A stretch of 64,000 bases of DNA from DATEDA01 sp963789885 (GCA_963789885.1 CAWBNB010000010.1:62001-126000); one strand, 5' to 3'; positions 1 through 10,350 are shown, counted from the first letter of the stretch. Numbers and translations: made by a program. The notes: generated by a model from the letters alone, not told the origin.

Positions 1-506
<506 letters not shown>

Positions 507-515
507 AGCACGCTC

Positions 516-2432
516 CTAGCCGGTCCTCAAGCCGATGCCGTAGAGCAGCGTGACGTTGACTCTGCGATTGGTGTAGCCCGGCTTGAAGCGGCACGTATCC
601 GTCGCGTGGAACAGGCTCGAATCGAACAGCACGCAACGGTTCTCGCGGTAGGGGACGCGTGTGGCCTTCGCGCCGTTGGTTTGCAGGAATGCGTTGATCT
701 TTCCGCCGTCCGCCGCGTTGTAGTCCCGATAGCTCCAGCTCTCCGGGGCCCGGACGTCGTAGATCACCATTCCGCCCACGTCGTGATCGTCACAGGCGTC
801 GTCGGGAGTGATCCAGAAATTGACGTTGACGCGCGCGAAGTCGGCGTGGAGCGCGGTCCCCTGCATCCGCTGGTCGTACTTGAACCCCCAAGCCTGCCAT
901 AACGGGTGAGGACCGACGACATCGGGCATGACCCGTCTGAGCTCGTCGGCGATCGCGAGCAGGACCCGCGGGCAGAACCCGGTTGACAGCAGCGCGGCGT
1001 GGTAGCCGCTCTTGTAGGCGACTTTCCAGACGGTGGCCTCCTCCGAGAATTGGCGTAGCGCCGCCAGCGCCTCCGCCGAAAGGAAATCGTCGATGACGAC
1101 GACCGACGGATGGGTGTCGCGGTACTGATCCTGAAGGCGACGATAGTCGTTTTCGCCCAGCGCCCGGCCGGCGAACGGGACATCGGGTCGGTGGTGAAGC
1201 GGGACCAGCGCCCGTCGCAGCAATCCGGCCTCCGTTCCCTCCGGCGCGAACGTCTGCGCCCGGATCTCCGGTCCGCCCGTAATAGTGCCCCAGCACCGAC
1301 AGCGCACGCGTAGCGCTCTCCCCGAGCTTGCCCCGTCGCTCCAGCAACTCGAGCTGCTCGTAGTCGTGACGGATCCGCGGCTCGCGCACGGGCCAGTCGA
1401 GGAGCTGATTTCCAACCGCCCAGCTCACCGTCACCGCGGTCGCTCTGTTCAAGATGTCGTACGCGCGATCTCGATCGCCTTCCGAGAGCGCGATCAACCC
1501 GAGCAGCAGGAGCGCCTCGGCGTCGCCCTCGACTTCGCGCCGATACTCGGTCATCAACCGCTCGACGCCCGGTGGTTGCCCGTTTCCAGGGCGAGGGCGA
1601 GGAGCCCGCGTATCGCGGCGATCGATCTCGCGCCGAATCGCAGCGACGCGCCGTAAGCGTCGAGCGCGTTGTCGAACCTGCCGAGGCCGTGGTAGGCCGC
1701 GCCGAGCTGGTCGTAGAGTTGCGGGCCGGCGTTGTTCGCGCTCTTCAGCCGCTCGAAGACGGCGATCGCGTCGTAGTGATCGCCTGCATCGTTCAGGCAG
1801 CTCATCAACTGAAGGGCTACCGCCGGCGATTGCGGCGCGAGCTTGTCCGCGCGTTTGGCGTAGCCGAGCGCCTCCTCGAGGTGGCGGAAGCGCTGCGCGG
1901 CGAAGCTGAGCGCGAGGAGCGCGCGAAAGTTGTTCGGATTCCCGGCGAAGGCGATCAGCGCCGACGAACGCGCGAGCGCCCAGTCGTCCTTCGCCGCCGC
2001 GACGTCGGTGACCACGGTGAGGAGCAGGTTCTCCTCGGACGGGGGATGCTGCAGGTGCTCGAGGACGTACCGGTAAGCATCATCGACGCGGCCGTTCTCT
2101 TTCAGCATCATCAGATAGATCGCCGTCGCGTCCAAATTGGCGTGCCCGGACCGGATCGCAGCTTCCGCCGCGGCGAGCGCCTTTCCGCGGTCTCCCCGCA
2201 TCATCGCCTCGACGACGGCCTCACTTGCGCTGCCGGCCCACGACACTGCCCACGCGCGGCCATCGCGGATTCGCTTCGCCTCGGACAGATCGCCGGTAGC
2301 GAAGCAGCAGACGATCGCTTCGAACGCGTCCTCGTCCGAAGCGATGGTGCTCGACCGGATCAGCGAGACCGCAGCGGCGTCCTGGCCACTCGCGCGCAAC
2401 GCTTTAGCGGTTCGGAACTTCTCGGACAGCAT
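516..2432 (-). CDS. TPR-repeat protein with C-terminal 2OG-Fe(II) oxygenase-like domain, copy 1, two frameshifts
   Basis: Reconstructed length is 638 residues. The first ~400 residues are helical TPR-like repeats (for example LGAAYHGLGRFDNALDAYGASL). The last ~200 form a jelly-roll oxygenase-like domain with HAD (ALHADFARVNVNFW), a distal His (SLFHATD) and a following Arg (NRRVNVTLLYG). This spacing fits the HxD...H iron triad and 2-oxoglutarate-binding Arg of prolyl-4-hydroxylase-like enzymes. One base is missing near 1571 and one is extra near 1270. The chosen ATG (MLSEK) is conserved in the second copy at 4660-6575; longer starts up to 2465 are possible. The gene sits between trpE and trpG and its stop overlaps the trpG ribosome site. 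The substrate is unknown; a protein or peptidyl-prolyl hydroxylase role is inference. Confidence 0.75.
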
Positions 2433-2703
2433 TTTCTTGATTGATTGCCCGTTGGTAATCATCACCCCGCGGCCAACGATCGGGGCTGGAAGACTAGCCC
2501 ATCCATCATTCCAGGGCCCTCACAGCGGCCGCGGGCAGGCCCTGCGGGTAATCCCTCGGGTCGACCGGATATCGGTTGGTCCGTCCAGTCGAGTCCGGCC
2601 GGAGGAGGAGTCGGGGTCTCGTTTCGCACGGCCCTACAACTTTTTCCATATGGCGTGGTCCCATGACGGGGCGCACACTAGCGTCCAGGAAAGGGACCCG
2701 CGC

Positions 2704-2919
2704 ATGCCCGAACGCTCGGCCGCGTACGGCAGCAAGTCCGACGGCGGATATTGCTGCCCGCATTGCCAGGGCACGGTCGTGCGCATTCGGCGTCGGGTGG
2801 TCGACAGACTGATCAGTGTCGTTTCTCCCCGACAGCGCTTCCGCTGTGCCGCGTTCGGATGCGGCTGGGAAGGCACGCTGCGGGCGAAGCGCTGGGAGCG
2901 CGAGCCCCGGTCGGCATAG
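2704..2919 (+). CDS. Small zinc-ribbon protein of unknown function
   Basis: A 71-residue protein with CPHC near residues 19-22 and a second Cys pair in RCAAFGCGWEG, the pattern of a small zinc ribbon with a basic segment between the knuckles (VRIRRRVVDRL). An AAGGGA Shine-Dalgarno-like run precedes ATG 2704. The gene is divergent from oxygenase copy 1 and convergent with trpE, whose stop is 4 bases away. Similar CxxC...CGWEG proteins are, to my knowledge, widespread but uncharacterised in proteobacteria. Nucleic-acid or protein binding is possible but not shown. Confidence 0.75.
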   Translation: MPERSAAYGSKSDGGYCCPHCQGTVVRIRRRVVDRLISVVSPRQRFRCAAFGCGWEGTLRAKRWEREPRSA

Positions 2920-2923
2920 GGAC

Positions 2924-4414
2924 TCACTCCACCCTCGAATCGAGGCCGGCGCTCGCCATCTCGGCCGCGCGCAGCAGTGCCCGCGCCTTGATGTTGGTCT
3001 CGTTCCACTCGCTCTCGGGCACCGAATCCGCGACGATGCCCGCGGCGGCCTGCGCGTGCAGTATCCCGTCCTTCAGCACCGCGGTCCGGATCGCGATCGC
3101 GAGATCCATGTCGCCGTGATAGCCGATGTACCCGACGGCGCCCGAGTAAAGGCCGCGCTTGACCGGCTCCAGCTCGTCGATGATCTCCATCGCGCGCACC
3201 TTGGGCGTGCCGGTCACCGTTCCTGCCGGGAACGTCGCGCGCAGCACTGCGAGCGCATCGAGGCCCGCCTTCAGCTTCCCCTCGACGTTCGAAACGATGT
3301 GCATGACGTGCGAGTAGCGCTCGATCACCATCTGGTCGGTGACGCGCACCGAGCCGATCTCGCTCACGCGGCCGACGTCGTTGCGGCCGAGGTCGATCAG
3401 CATCACGTGCTCGGCGCGCTCCTTCGGATCGGCGAGGAGCTCGTCGGCGAGCGCGCGGTCCTCCTCCGGGGTCGCGCCGCGCCTGCGGGTGCCCGCGATC
3501 GGCCGCAGCGTCACCTTGTCGCCCTCGAGCCGGACCAGGATCTCGGGCGAGGCACCGACGACGTGGAAGTCGCGGAAGTCGAAGTAGAACATGTACGGCG
3601 ACGGATTCAGCGTTCGTAGCGCGCGGTACAGCGCGAGCGGCTCGCCGGCGAACCGGCGCGACAGCCGCTGCGCGATCTGCACCTGCATGATGTCGCCGTC
3701 GAAGATGTAGCGCTTCGCCCGCGCCACCGCCGCGAGGAAGCTCGCCTCGCCGAATCCCGATTGCGGCTGGTGGGCGACGATCGGGCCGTGCGGCGGGATC
3801 GCGACCGGCTCGCGCAGCGCCGCCAGCAGCTGCCGCAGCCGTTCCCGGCCGTGCGCGTACGCGTGCGGATTGCGCGGGTCGGCGTACACGACGAGGTACA
3901 GCTTGCCGGCCAGGTTGTCGACGATCGCGATCTCCTCGGATTGCAGGAGCACGATGTCGGGGGTGCCGATCGGATCGGGCTTCTCCGCCCGCGCCGTTCT
4001 GCCGGTATCGAGCCTGGGCTCGATGTAGCGCACGGTGTCGTATCCGAAACAGCCCACGAGCCCGCCGGCGAATCGCGGCAGCCCGGCGAGCGGCGCGGCC
4101 CGGTAGCGCCCGAGGTACTTGCGGACGAACTCGAGCGGATCGGGCGTGTCGGCCTCCTCGGCGACGCTTTCGCCGTGGATCACGAGCACCTTGTGCCCGC
4201 GGACGACGATCCGGCCTTGCGCCGGCAGGCCGATGAACGAGTAGCGGCCGAAGCGCTCGCCGCCCTGCACCGACTCGAGCAGGTACGAGTACGGCTTCGC
4301 GGCGAGCTTGAGGTAGATCGAGAGCGGTGTGTCGAGGTCGGCGAAGGTTTCGAGCACCAGGGGTACCCGGTTGAAGCCTTCGGCGGCGAGCCGCTTGAAT
4401 TCGGTTTCGGTCAT
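2924..4414 (-). CDS. trpE: Anthranilate synthase component I TrpE
   Basis: TrpE converts chorismate and ammonia (from TrpG) to anthranilate, the first committed step of tryptophan synthesis. The 496-residue length is normal. The N-terminal domain has the tryptophan feedback-site motif LLESVQGGERFGRYSF. The chorismate-binding domain shows PSPYMFYFDF, GTRRRGATPEED, LIDLGRNDVGRVS and PAGTVTGTPKVRAMEI, with no gaps. Unlike the usual rpe-gph-trpE-trpG order, trpE is separated from gph and from trpG by one oxygenase-like gene on each side. I saw no convincing Trp-rich leader peptide in the 245 bases upstream. Confidence 0.97.
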   Translation of the reverse strand: MTETEFKRLAAEGFNRVPLVLETFADLDTPLSIYLKLAAKPYSYLLESVQGGERFGRYSFIGLPAQGRIVVRGHKVLVIHGESVAEEADTPDPLEFVRKYLGRYRAAPLAGLPRFAGGLVGCFGYDTVRYIEPRLDTGRTARAEKPDPIGTPDIVLLQSEEIAIVDNLAGKLYLVVYADPRNPHAYAHGRERLRQLLAALREPVAIPPHGPIVAHQPQSGFGEASFLAAVARAKRYIFDGDIMQVQIAQRLSRRFAGEPLALYRALRTLNPSPYMFYFDFRDFHVVGASPEILVRLEGDKVTLRPIAGTRRRGATPEEDRALADELLADPKERAEHVMLIDLGRNDVGRVSEIGSVRVTDQMVIERYSHVMHIVSNVEGKLKAGLDALAVLRATFPAGTVTGTPKVRAMEIIDELEPVKRGLYSGAVGYIGYHGDMDLAIAIRTAVLKDGILHAQAAAGIVADSVPESEWNETNIKARALLRAAEMASAGLDSRVE

Positions 4415-4659
4415 GAGCTGTCCTCTTTCCGCGTGGCTAGCGGGACCTGCGGGGTGCGCGCGGGACGCGCGCGAGCGATTCGCGTCAGCGGCGCCAGAAA
4501 CGCCAGCTACGCCAAAGCCCCCAGGTCGCGACGCGCGGACAGCTCATTCGTTGCGGAAGATCGACGATCGTGAACGTCGGAAAGTGGCGGGGAATATAGC
4601 ACCGGCCCGTTGTTCCGCACAACGGCCTCGCACAACGATCGGGACCGACGACCTCGCCC

Positions 4660-6575
4660 CTAGCCGGTCCTCAGGCCGATGCCATACAGCAGCGTGACGT
4701 TGATGCGGCGATTGGTGTAGCCGGGCTTGAAGCGGAGCGTGTCGGTGACGTGGAACAGGGCCGAATCGAACATCACGCAGCGGTTTTCCCGGTAGGGGAC
4801 CCGCGTCGCCTTGGCGCCGTGCGTCTGCAGGAAGGCGCTGATCTTTCCGCCGTCCGCGGCGTTGTAGTCCTGGAACCCCCAGCTCGCCGGAGCCCGGACA
4901 TCGTAGACCACCATTCCGCCCGTTTCGTGATCGTCGCAGCCGTCATCGGGGGTGATCCAGAAATTGACGTTGACGCGCGCGAAGTCGGCATGGAGCGCGA
5001 TGCCCTGCATCCGCTGATCGTACTTGAAGCCCCAGCCCTGCCACAGTGGGTGCGGGCCGACGACCTCGGGCATGGCCCGTCTCAGCTCATCGGCGATCGC
5101 CAGCAGGACCCGCGGGCAGAACCCGGTCGAGAGCAGCGCGCCGTGGTAGCCGTGCTTGTAGGCGACTTTCCAGACGGTCGCCTCCTCCGCGAACTGGCGT
5201 AGCGCCGCCAGCGCCTCCGGCGAGAGGAAATTGTCGATCACCACGACCGAAGGATTGGTGTCGCGGTACTGATCTTCCAGGCGCCGATAGTCATTCTCGC
5301 CCAGCGCGCGACCGACAAACGGGGCATCGGGTCGGTAGTGAATCGGGACGAGTGCTCGCCTCAGGGACGTGGCCTCCTCGCCCTCCGGGGCGAACGTCCG
5401 GCCCGGATCGCCGGTCAGCGGGTAGTAACGCCGCAGCACCGACAGCGCGCGAGCGGCGCTCTCCCCCAGCTTGCCGCGTTGCTCCAGCAATTCGAGCTGC
5501 TCGTAGTCGTGGCGGATCCGCGGCTCGCGCACCGGCCATTCGAGGACCTGGTTGCCGACCGTCCAGCTCACCGTCAGCGCCGTCGCCCGACCCAGCAGGT
5601 CGTGGCCCGATCCCGGTCGCCCTTCGAAAGCGCGATCAGGCCGAGCGAGATCAGCGCCTCCGCGTCGCCTTCGACTTCGCGGCGATACTCGGTGAGTACC
5701 CGCTCGACGCTCTCGTGGTTGCCCGTCTCGAGGGCGAGCCGCAGGATCCCGCGTATCGCGACGATCGATCTCGCGCCCAGCCGCAGCGACGCGCCCCAGG
5801 CGTCCAGGGTCTGGTCGTACAGGCCGAGGCCGTGATAGGCCGCGCCGAGCTCGTCGTAGTGTTGCGGACCGGCGCTGTTCGCGCTCTTCAATCGCTGGAA
5901 GACGGCGATCGCGCCATAGTGATCGCCCACGCCGTTCAGGCAGCTCATCAGCTGGAACGCCACCGCCGGCGACTGCGGCGCGAGCCGGTCTGCGCGCTTG
6001 GCGTAACCGAGCGCCTCCTCGAGGTCGCTGAACCGCTGCGCCGCGAAGCTGAGCGCGAGCGCCGCCCGGAAGTTGTTCGGGTTCCCCGCGAAAGCGGCCA
6101 ACGCCGACGCGCGCGCGAGCGCCCAGTCGTCCTTCGTCGCCGCGATATCGCTGATCACGGTGAGGAGAAAGTTCTCCTCCGGCGGGGGATGCCGCAGGTG
6201 GCCGAGGACGTAGCGGTAGGCGTCGTCGACCCGCCCGTTCTCCTTCAGCATCATCAGGTAGATCGCCGTCGCATCGAAATTGGCCTGCCCGGACCGGACC
6301 GCGGCTTCCGCCGCGGCGAGCGCCTTCGCGCGGTCGCCGCGCATCATCATCTCGACGACGGCCTCGCTCGATTTCGGCGCCCACTGCGTCGTCCACCCGC
6401 GGCCGTCGCGGATTCGCTTCGCCTCGGACACGTCGCCGTTCGCGAAGCAACAGACGATTGCCTCGAACGCGTCCTCGTCCGAGTCGATCGTGCTCGACTG
6501 GATCAGTGCGAGCGCGGCGGCTTCCCGGCCGCTCGCACGCAGCGCTTTAGCCGTTCGGAGTTTTTCGGAGAGCAT
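4660..6575 (-). CDS. TPR-repeat protein with C-terminal 2OG-Fe(II) oxygenase-like domain, copy 2, one frameshift
   Basis: This is a close paralogue of the 516-2432 gene over the full length, including N-terminal repeats and the C-terminal ALHADFARVNVNFW ... LFHVTD ... NRRINVTLLYG iron/2OG signature. One base is missing near 5603: the frame reads DRDRATTCW where DRA(Y)DLLGRATALTVSW is expected. With that base restored the protein is 638 residues, exactly the reconstructed length of copy 1. Both copies share the MLSEK start (ATG 6575); an upstream TTG at 6617 is possible. The gene lies between gph and trpE on the same strand. The two copies differ at many codons, mostly conservatively, so the duplication is not very recent. 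Confidence 0.77.
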
Positions 6576-6673
6576 CGGAAAATTCTCGCGCGGACACTGC
6601 CCGACGCAGTTGATCAAGATCAGAGGGGAAGACTACCCGATCCTTCCCGCCAAAGGGACCCCGGGGGCGGCCG

Positions 6674-7354
6674 TCACGCCTCGCGCTCGAGCCGCCGCGC
6701 CACCTCGACGAAGTCGCGAACGATCGCGTCGCAGTCGAGCGTCTCGACCGGCCGCCCCTCGTTGTAGCCGTACGGCACGCACCATACCGTGCACCCGGCG
6801 GCCCGGGCAGCAAGGACGTCGTTCAGGGAATCGCCGATCAGCAGGGCCTCCCCCGGCCGTGCGCCAAGGAGGCCGCACGCATGCACTACGGGCAGGGGAT
6901 CGGGCTTCTTCCGCGCGAGAGTGTCCCCGCTCACGACGCACCCAAAGAACCGCGCGAGACCCTGGCGGTCGAGGAGTTCCTGCGTGAAGCGGCCCGCCTT
7001 GTTCGTGACGCAGCCGAGGCCGAGCCCCAGCGCCCGAATGCGAACGAGTCCGTCGACGACACCGGGGTACGGTTGGGCACGGCGACCGGACTCCTCGGCG
7101 TACCGCTGCTCGAAGAGCGCGAGGGCGCGCTCGAACAGTGACGGCTCGGCGGCGCCGTCGAGCGCCCCGGTGAGCGAGCGGTGGACGAGCGCCGAGATCC
7201 CGCGGCCGATGTAGGTCGCGATCTCCGCCGGGTCCCGCCGCGGACGGCCGAGATCCGCGAGCATCGCGTTCGCCGCAGCGGCGAGATCCGGTGCGGTATC
7301 GAGGAGCGTGCCGTCCAGGTCGGAGAGGACGGCGCGGAACCGCGGGGCGCTCAC
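6674..7354 (-). CDS. gph: Phosphoglycolate phosphatase Gph (HAD family)
   Basis: This 226-residue HAD hydrolase is predicted to dephosphorylate 2-phosphoglycolate. It shows the nucleophile motif DLDGTLLDTAPDL near residue 11, the cap region, a conserved Lys in KKPDPLP and the acidic metal motif GDSLNDVLAARAAG near residue 172. It starts with GTG at 7354, whose GTGA overlaps the TGA stop of rpe, so the two genes are probably translationally coupled. This rpe-gph-trpE neighbourhood is typical of betaproteobacteria. Confidence 0.93.
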   Translation of the reverse strand: MSAPRFRAVLSDLDGTLLDTAPDLAAAANAMLADLGRPRRDPAEIATYIGRGISALVHRSLTGALDGAAEPSLFERALALFEQRYAEESGRRAQPYPGVVDGLVRIRALGLGLGCVTNKAGRFTQELLDRQGLARFFGCVVSGDTLARKKPDPLPVVHACGLLGARPGEALLIGDSLNDVLAARAAGCTVWCVPYGYNEGRPVETLDCDAIVRDFVEVARRLEREA

Positions 7355-8037
7355 CCGGCGGCCGCCAGCGCGGCGCGCATCGCGGCGATCGTCGCCCGGT
7401 AGTCCTTCGTCCCGAAAATCGCCGAGCCGGCGACGAACGTGTCGGCGCCCGCGCGCGCGATCTCGGCGATGTTGTCGACCCTCACGCCGCCGTCCACTTC
7501 GAGGAGCACCTCCCGTCCCGAACGTTCCGCCTCCTCGTCGATCCGCCGGCGCGCGGCGCGGAGCTTGTCGAGCGCACCCGGGATGAACTTCTGGCCGCCG
7601 AAGCCGGGATTCACCGACATGATGAGGACGAGGTCGATCGACGCAAGCGTGTGGTCGAGCCAGACGAGCGGCGTCGCCGGATTGAGCACGAGGCCCGGCC
7701 GGCAGCCCGAATCGCGGATGAGCTGGATCGTCCGGTCGACGTGCTCGCTCGCCTCGGGATGGAAGCTGATGAAGTCCGCGCCGGCCTTGGCGAAGTCGGG
7801 AACGATGCGGTCCACCGGCTTCACCATCAGGTGCACGTCGATCGCCGCCTTCGTGAGCGGCCGGATCGCCGCGCAGACGAGCGGTCCGATCGTCAGGTTC
7901 GGGACGTAGTGGTTGTCCATCACGTCGAAGTGCACGAACTCGGCGCCCGCGTCGACGACGGCGCGCACCTCCTCGCCGAGCCGCGCGAAGTCGGCCGAGA
8001 GGATCGAGGGCGCGATGCGGTACGTCCGGGCGGGCAC
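7351..8037 (-). CDS. rpe: Ribulose-phosphate 3-epimerase
   Basis: Rpe interconverts ribulose-5-phosphate and xylulose-5-phosphate in the pentose phosphate pathway. The 228-residue TIM barrel begins YRIAPSILSADFARLG and carries the metal and catalytic motifs HFDVMDNHYVPNLTIGP, DVHLMV, MSVNPGFGGQKFI and LEVDGGV. The GTG at 8037 is the start that places the conserved IAPSILSADF close to the N-terminus; the open frame continues upstream without similarity. The gene probably heads the rpe-gph transcript. Confidence 0.95.
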   Translation of the reverse strand: MPARTYRIAPSILSADFARLGEEVRAVVDAGAEFVHFDVMDNHYVPNLTIGPLVCAAIRPLTKAAIDVHLMVKPVDRIVPDFAKAGADFISFHPEASEHVDRTIQLIRDSGCRPGLVLNPATPLVWLDHTLASIDLVLIMSVNPGFGGQKFIPGALDKLRAARRRIDEEAERSGREVLLEVDGGVRVDNIAEIARAGADTFVAGSAIFGTKDYRATIAAMRAALAAAG

Positions 8038-8122
8038 GGGCCCGAGTCTAGCAGCAGGCGCCGCGCCGCCCGGGACCGGACCGGAGTATGCTGCCCGCAT
8101 TCGCACGCACGCGAGGTGTGCC

Positions 8123-8471
8123 ATGGCGAAACTCCGGGAAGGTACCTCCGTTTCCCCCGCTCCTCTCCGACGAGGAGATCGAGGCGGGCCGCAAGCCGCG
8201 CCTCGATTCCGGCCCCCCGAGCTTCGACCCCTGGCCGCCGCTCGAGGCCAAGTTCCCGCGGATCGCGCAGACGATCCGCAGCCTCTGGGGCAAGCGGGAG
8301 CTCGACGATTATCTCGACCGGCTGCTGATCGACGAGCGCGGCGACCGGCGCGGTTTTCCGCCGGAGGTCGTCGAGGCGCTGTTGACGCTCTCGCACCGGC
8401 ATGCGACGAAGTTCGGCTTCCGCGCGCCGGGCGATCAGGACTGGCGGAACCTGCCGATGCGCGGACGGTGA
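8123..8471 (+). CDS. Small hypothetical protein, probable single-base frameshift near its start
   Basis: The clear coding part reads FPPLLSDEEIEAGRKP ... FDPWPPLEAKFPRIAQTI ... RLLIDERGDRRGFPPEVVEALLTL and ends at 8471. In its own frame an ATG exists at 8088, but that overlaps a TATGCT -10-like hexamer. A better start is ATG 8123 (MAKLREGTS) with AGGTG five bases upstream, in a frame that joins the coding part after one base change near 8151-8154. With that correction the protein is 115 residues. I do not recognise the family. It has no signal peptide and no membrane segment. Confidence 0.5.
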
Positions 8472-8562
8472 GCGGCGGGTCCGGGCCGCGCGCCGGCGGC
8501 GGAGCACGGCGCGCGCCCACCCGCTCGTTGTGCGGGTGGCGGTTTTCGGGTGCAATACCCGG

Positions 8563-8946
8563 ATGGCGCAGGACAAGAAGTACGAAATCACCGTCGCCGC
8601 GGAGTCCAAGTATCTTGCCGACCAGTCGGACGAGCCGGCCGGTCGTTACGTGTTCGCCTACACGATCACGCTCCGCAACACCGGCACCGTCCCCGCGCAG
8701 CTGATCAGCCGTCACTGGGTCATCACCGACGCCAACAACCACGTGCAGGAGGTGAAAGGTCTCGGCGTGATCGGCGAGCAGCCGCTGCTCGCCCCGGGCG
8801 AGAGCTTCCAGTATTCGAGCGGCGCCGCGATCGGCACCGTCGTCGGAACGATGCGCGGGACCTACCAGATGGTGGCCGACGACGGCACGCGGTTCGACGC
8901 GCCGATCCCGGAGTTCACGCTCTCCATTCCGCGGACGCTGCATTGA
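8563..8946 (+). CDS. apaG: ApaG (Co2+/Mg2+ efflux-associated, ApaG/DUF525 family)
   Basis: This 127-residue protein matches ApaG along its length: YEITVAAESKYLADQSDE, YVFAYTITLRNTGTVPAQLISRHW, and the GEQPLLAPGESFQYSSG segment, ending IPEFTLSIPRTLH. ApaG is a fibronectin-III-like beta sandwich. In enterobacteria it is linked to Co2+ resistance and Mg2+ efflux, and its biochemical role is unsettled. The gene is convergent with the small membrane peptide at 8978-9064, with a strong hairpin between them. Confidence 0.95.
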   Translation: MAQDKKYEITVAAESKYLADQSDEPAGRYVFAYTITLRNTGTVPAQLISRHWVITDANNHVQEVKGLGVIGEQPLLAPGESFQYSSGAAIGTVVGTMRGTYQMVADDGTRFDAPIPEFTLSIPRTLH

Positions 8947-8972
8947 GGCGGCCGCGCACCGCCGCGGCCGCC
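8947..8972. terminator. Bidirectional hairpin between convergent apaG and small membrane ORF
   Basis: A perfect 10-bp GC-only inverted repeat (8947-8956 and 8963-8972) with a 6-base loop starts right after the apaG stop and ends 5 bases before the stop of the opposite ORF. There is no U-tract, so intrinsic termination would be weak or assisted. RNA 3'-end stabilisation is the alternative role. Confidence 0.5.
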
Positions 8973-8977
8973 GTCCG

Positions 8978-9064
8978 TCACTTCTTCATCGTCCACCAGA
9001 CGATGAGCACCGCGATCGCGAGCGCGACCGCCATCTCGAGGAGGATGATCCAGAAGCCGTCCAT
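8978..9064 (-). CDS. 28-residue single-pass membrane microprotein
   Basis: The ORF encodes MDGFWIILLEMAVALAIAVL followed by IVWWTMKK. It is one predicted transmembrane helix with an acidic Asp at the N-terminus and a Lys-Lys C-terminus, a typical small inner-membrane protein. It starts at ATG 9064, lies opposite the mltA promoter region and converges on apaG. Its compact gene-like architecture between two conserved genes argues against chance. No function is known to me, and no strong Shine-Dalgarno is visible. Confidence 0.5.
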   Translation of the reverse strand: MDGFWIILLEMAVALAIAVLIVWWTMKK

Positions 9065-9085
9065 GCGCGCCGTATACTTCACTCG

Positions 9086-10316
9086 ATGGCGTCGATTCCG
9101 CGCCGCGCCGTAGTCTATGCGGTCTATGCGCTCGCCGCGCTCCTCGCGGCGTGCGCATCGAGATCCCCGCCCGTCGCCCAGTCTGCCGCGTGCCCGGCGG
9201 TCGTACCGTGCCCGGTCTGTCCGGTGTGTCCGGAGGCGCGCCCCGAGCTCGCCGAAGGTTCCGACGCTTTCGCCCGCGCGCTTCGACGATCTTCCCGGGT
9301 GGCAGGACGACGACCTTGCGCAGGCCTGGAGCGCGTTCCGCGCGAGCTGCCGCGCGCTCCGTTTCCGGGAGCACTGGCGCGCGACGTGCGAGCGCGCGGA
9401 CGGCCTGGAGACGCCGGAGGCCGGCGCGGTCCGGGCGTTTCTCGAGGCGAACTTCGTGCCGTACCGGGTGGCGAACGGCAACGGCGCCACGCAGGGTCTG
9501 GTCACCGGGTACTACGAGCCGTTCCTCCGCGGCAGCCGCGCCCGGCGCGCGCCCTACCTTCATCCGCTCTACGCGCCGCCCGACGATCTGCTGGTGATCG
9601 ATCTCGCCGCGGTGGCGCCCGAAACGAAGAACCTGCGGCTGCGCGGCCGCCTCGACGGCCGCCGCGTCGTGCCCTACTTCTCGCGCGCGGAGATCGAGAA
9701 CGGGACGGCCCAGGTGGCGGGCAAGGAGATCGTCTACGTCGACGATGCGATCGAGGCGTTCTTCCTGCAGATCCAGGGCTCCGGTCGTGTGCGGCTCGAC
9801 TCGGGCGAGGAGCTGCGCATCGGCTACGCCGATCAGAACGGCCACCCGTACCGGTCGATCGGTCGCTATCTCGTCGACAACGGGGCGACCTGAAGATCGG
9901 CGAGGCGAGCATGCAGGGGATCGAGGCGTGGGCGCGCGCCAACCCTGCGCGGCTCGGCGATCTGCTGAACCAGAACCCGAGCTACGTCTTCTTCCGCGAG
10001 CTGCCGCCGGCGAATGGCGGGCCGATCGGCGCGCTCGGCGTGCCGCTCACCGCCGAACGCTCGATCGCGGTCGACCCGCGCTTCGTACCGCTCGGCGCAC
10101 CGGTGTATCTCGCCACCACGCGACCGAATTCCGAGACGCCGCTCGAACGCCTGGTCATGGCGCAGGACACCGGCGGCGCGATCCGCGGCGCAGTGCGTGC
10201 GGACCTCTTCTGGGGGACGGGCGCGGAGGCCGGCGCGCTCGCCGGCCGCATGCGCCAGCAGGGCCGGATGTGGGTGCTGCTGCCGAAGGAGATGCCGGGG
10301 CGCGAGGGCGCAGTAG
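9086..10316 (+). CDS. mltA: Membrane-bound lytic murein transglycosylase A, three frameshifts
   Basis: MltA cleaves peptidoglycan glycan strands to anhydromuropeptides at the outer membrane. The N-terminus is a lipoprotein signal with lipobox LLAAC. Downstream in shifted frames come the MltA domain segments (GLVTGYYEPFLRGSR, FFLQIQGSGRVRLDSG, GYADQNGHPYRSIGRYLV) and the 3D domain (MAQDTGGAIRGAVRADLFWGTG), which carries the catalytic Asp. The frame changes near 9240-9260 (one extra base), near 9890 (one missing) and near 10298 (one extra G in GGGG). The last restores a stop at 10316, before the convergent dsbC gene. Corrected length is about 409 residues. A TATACT hexamer at 9071 is a likely -10. 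Confidence 0.85.
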
Positions 10317-10350
10317 CGCGGCGGGCGTCGCGCCCGACGCGCGCGAGCTG

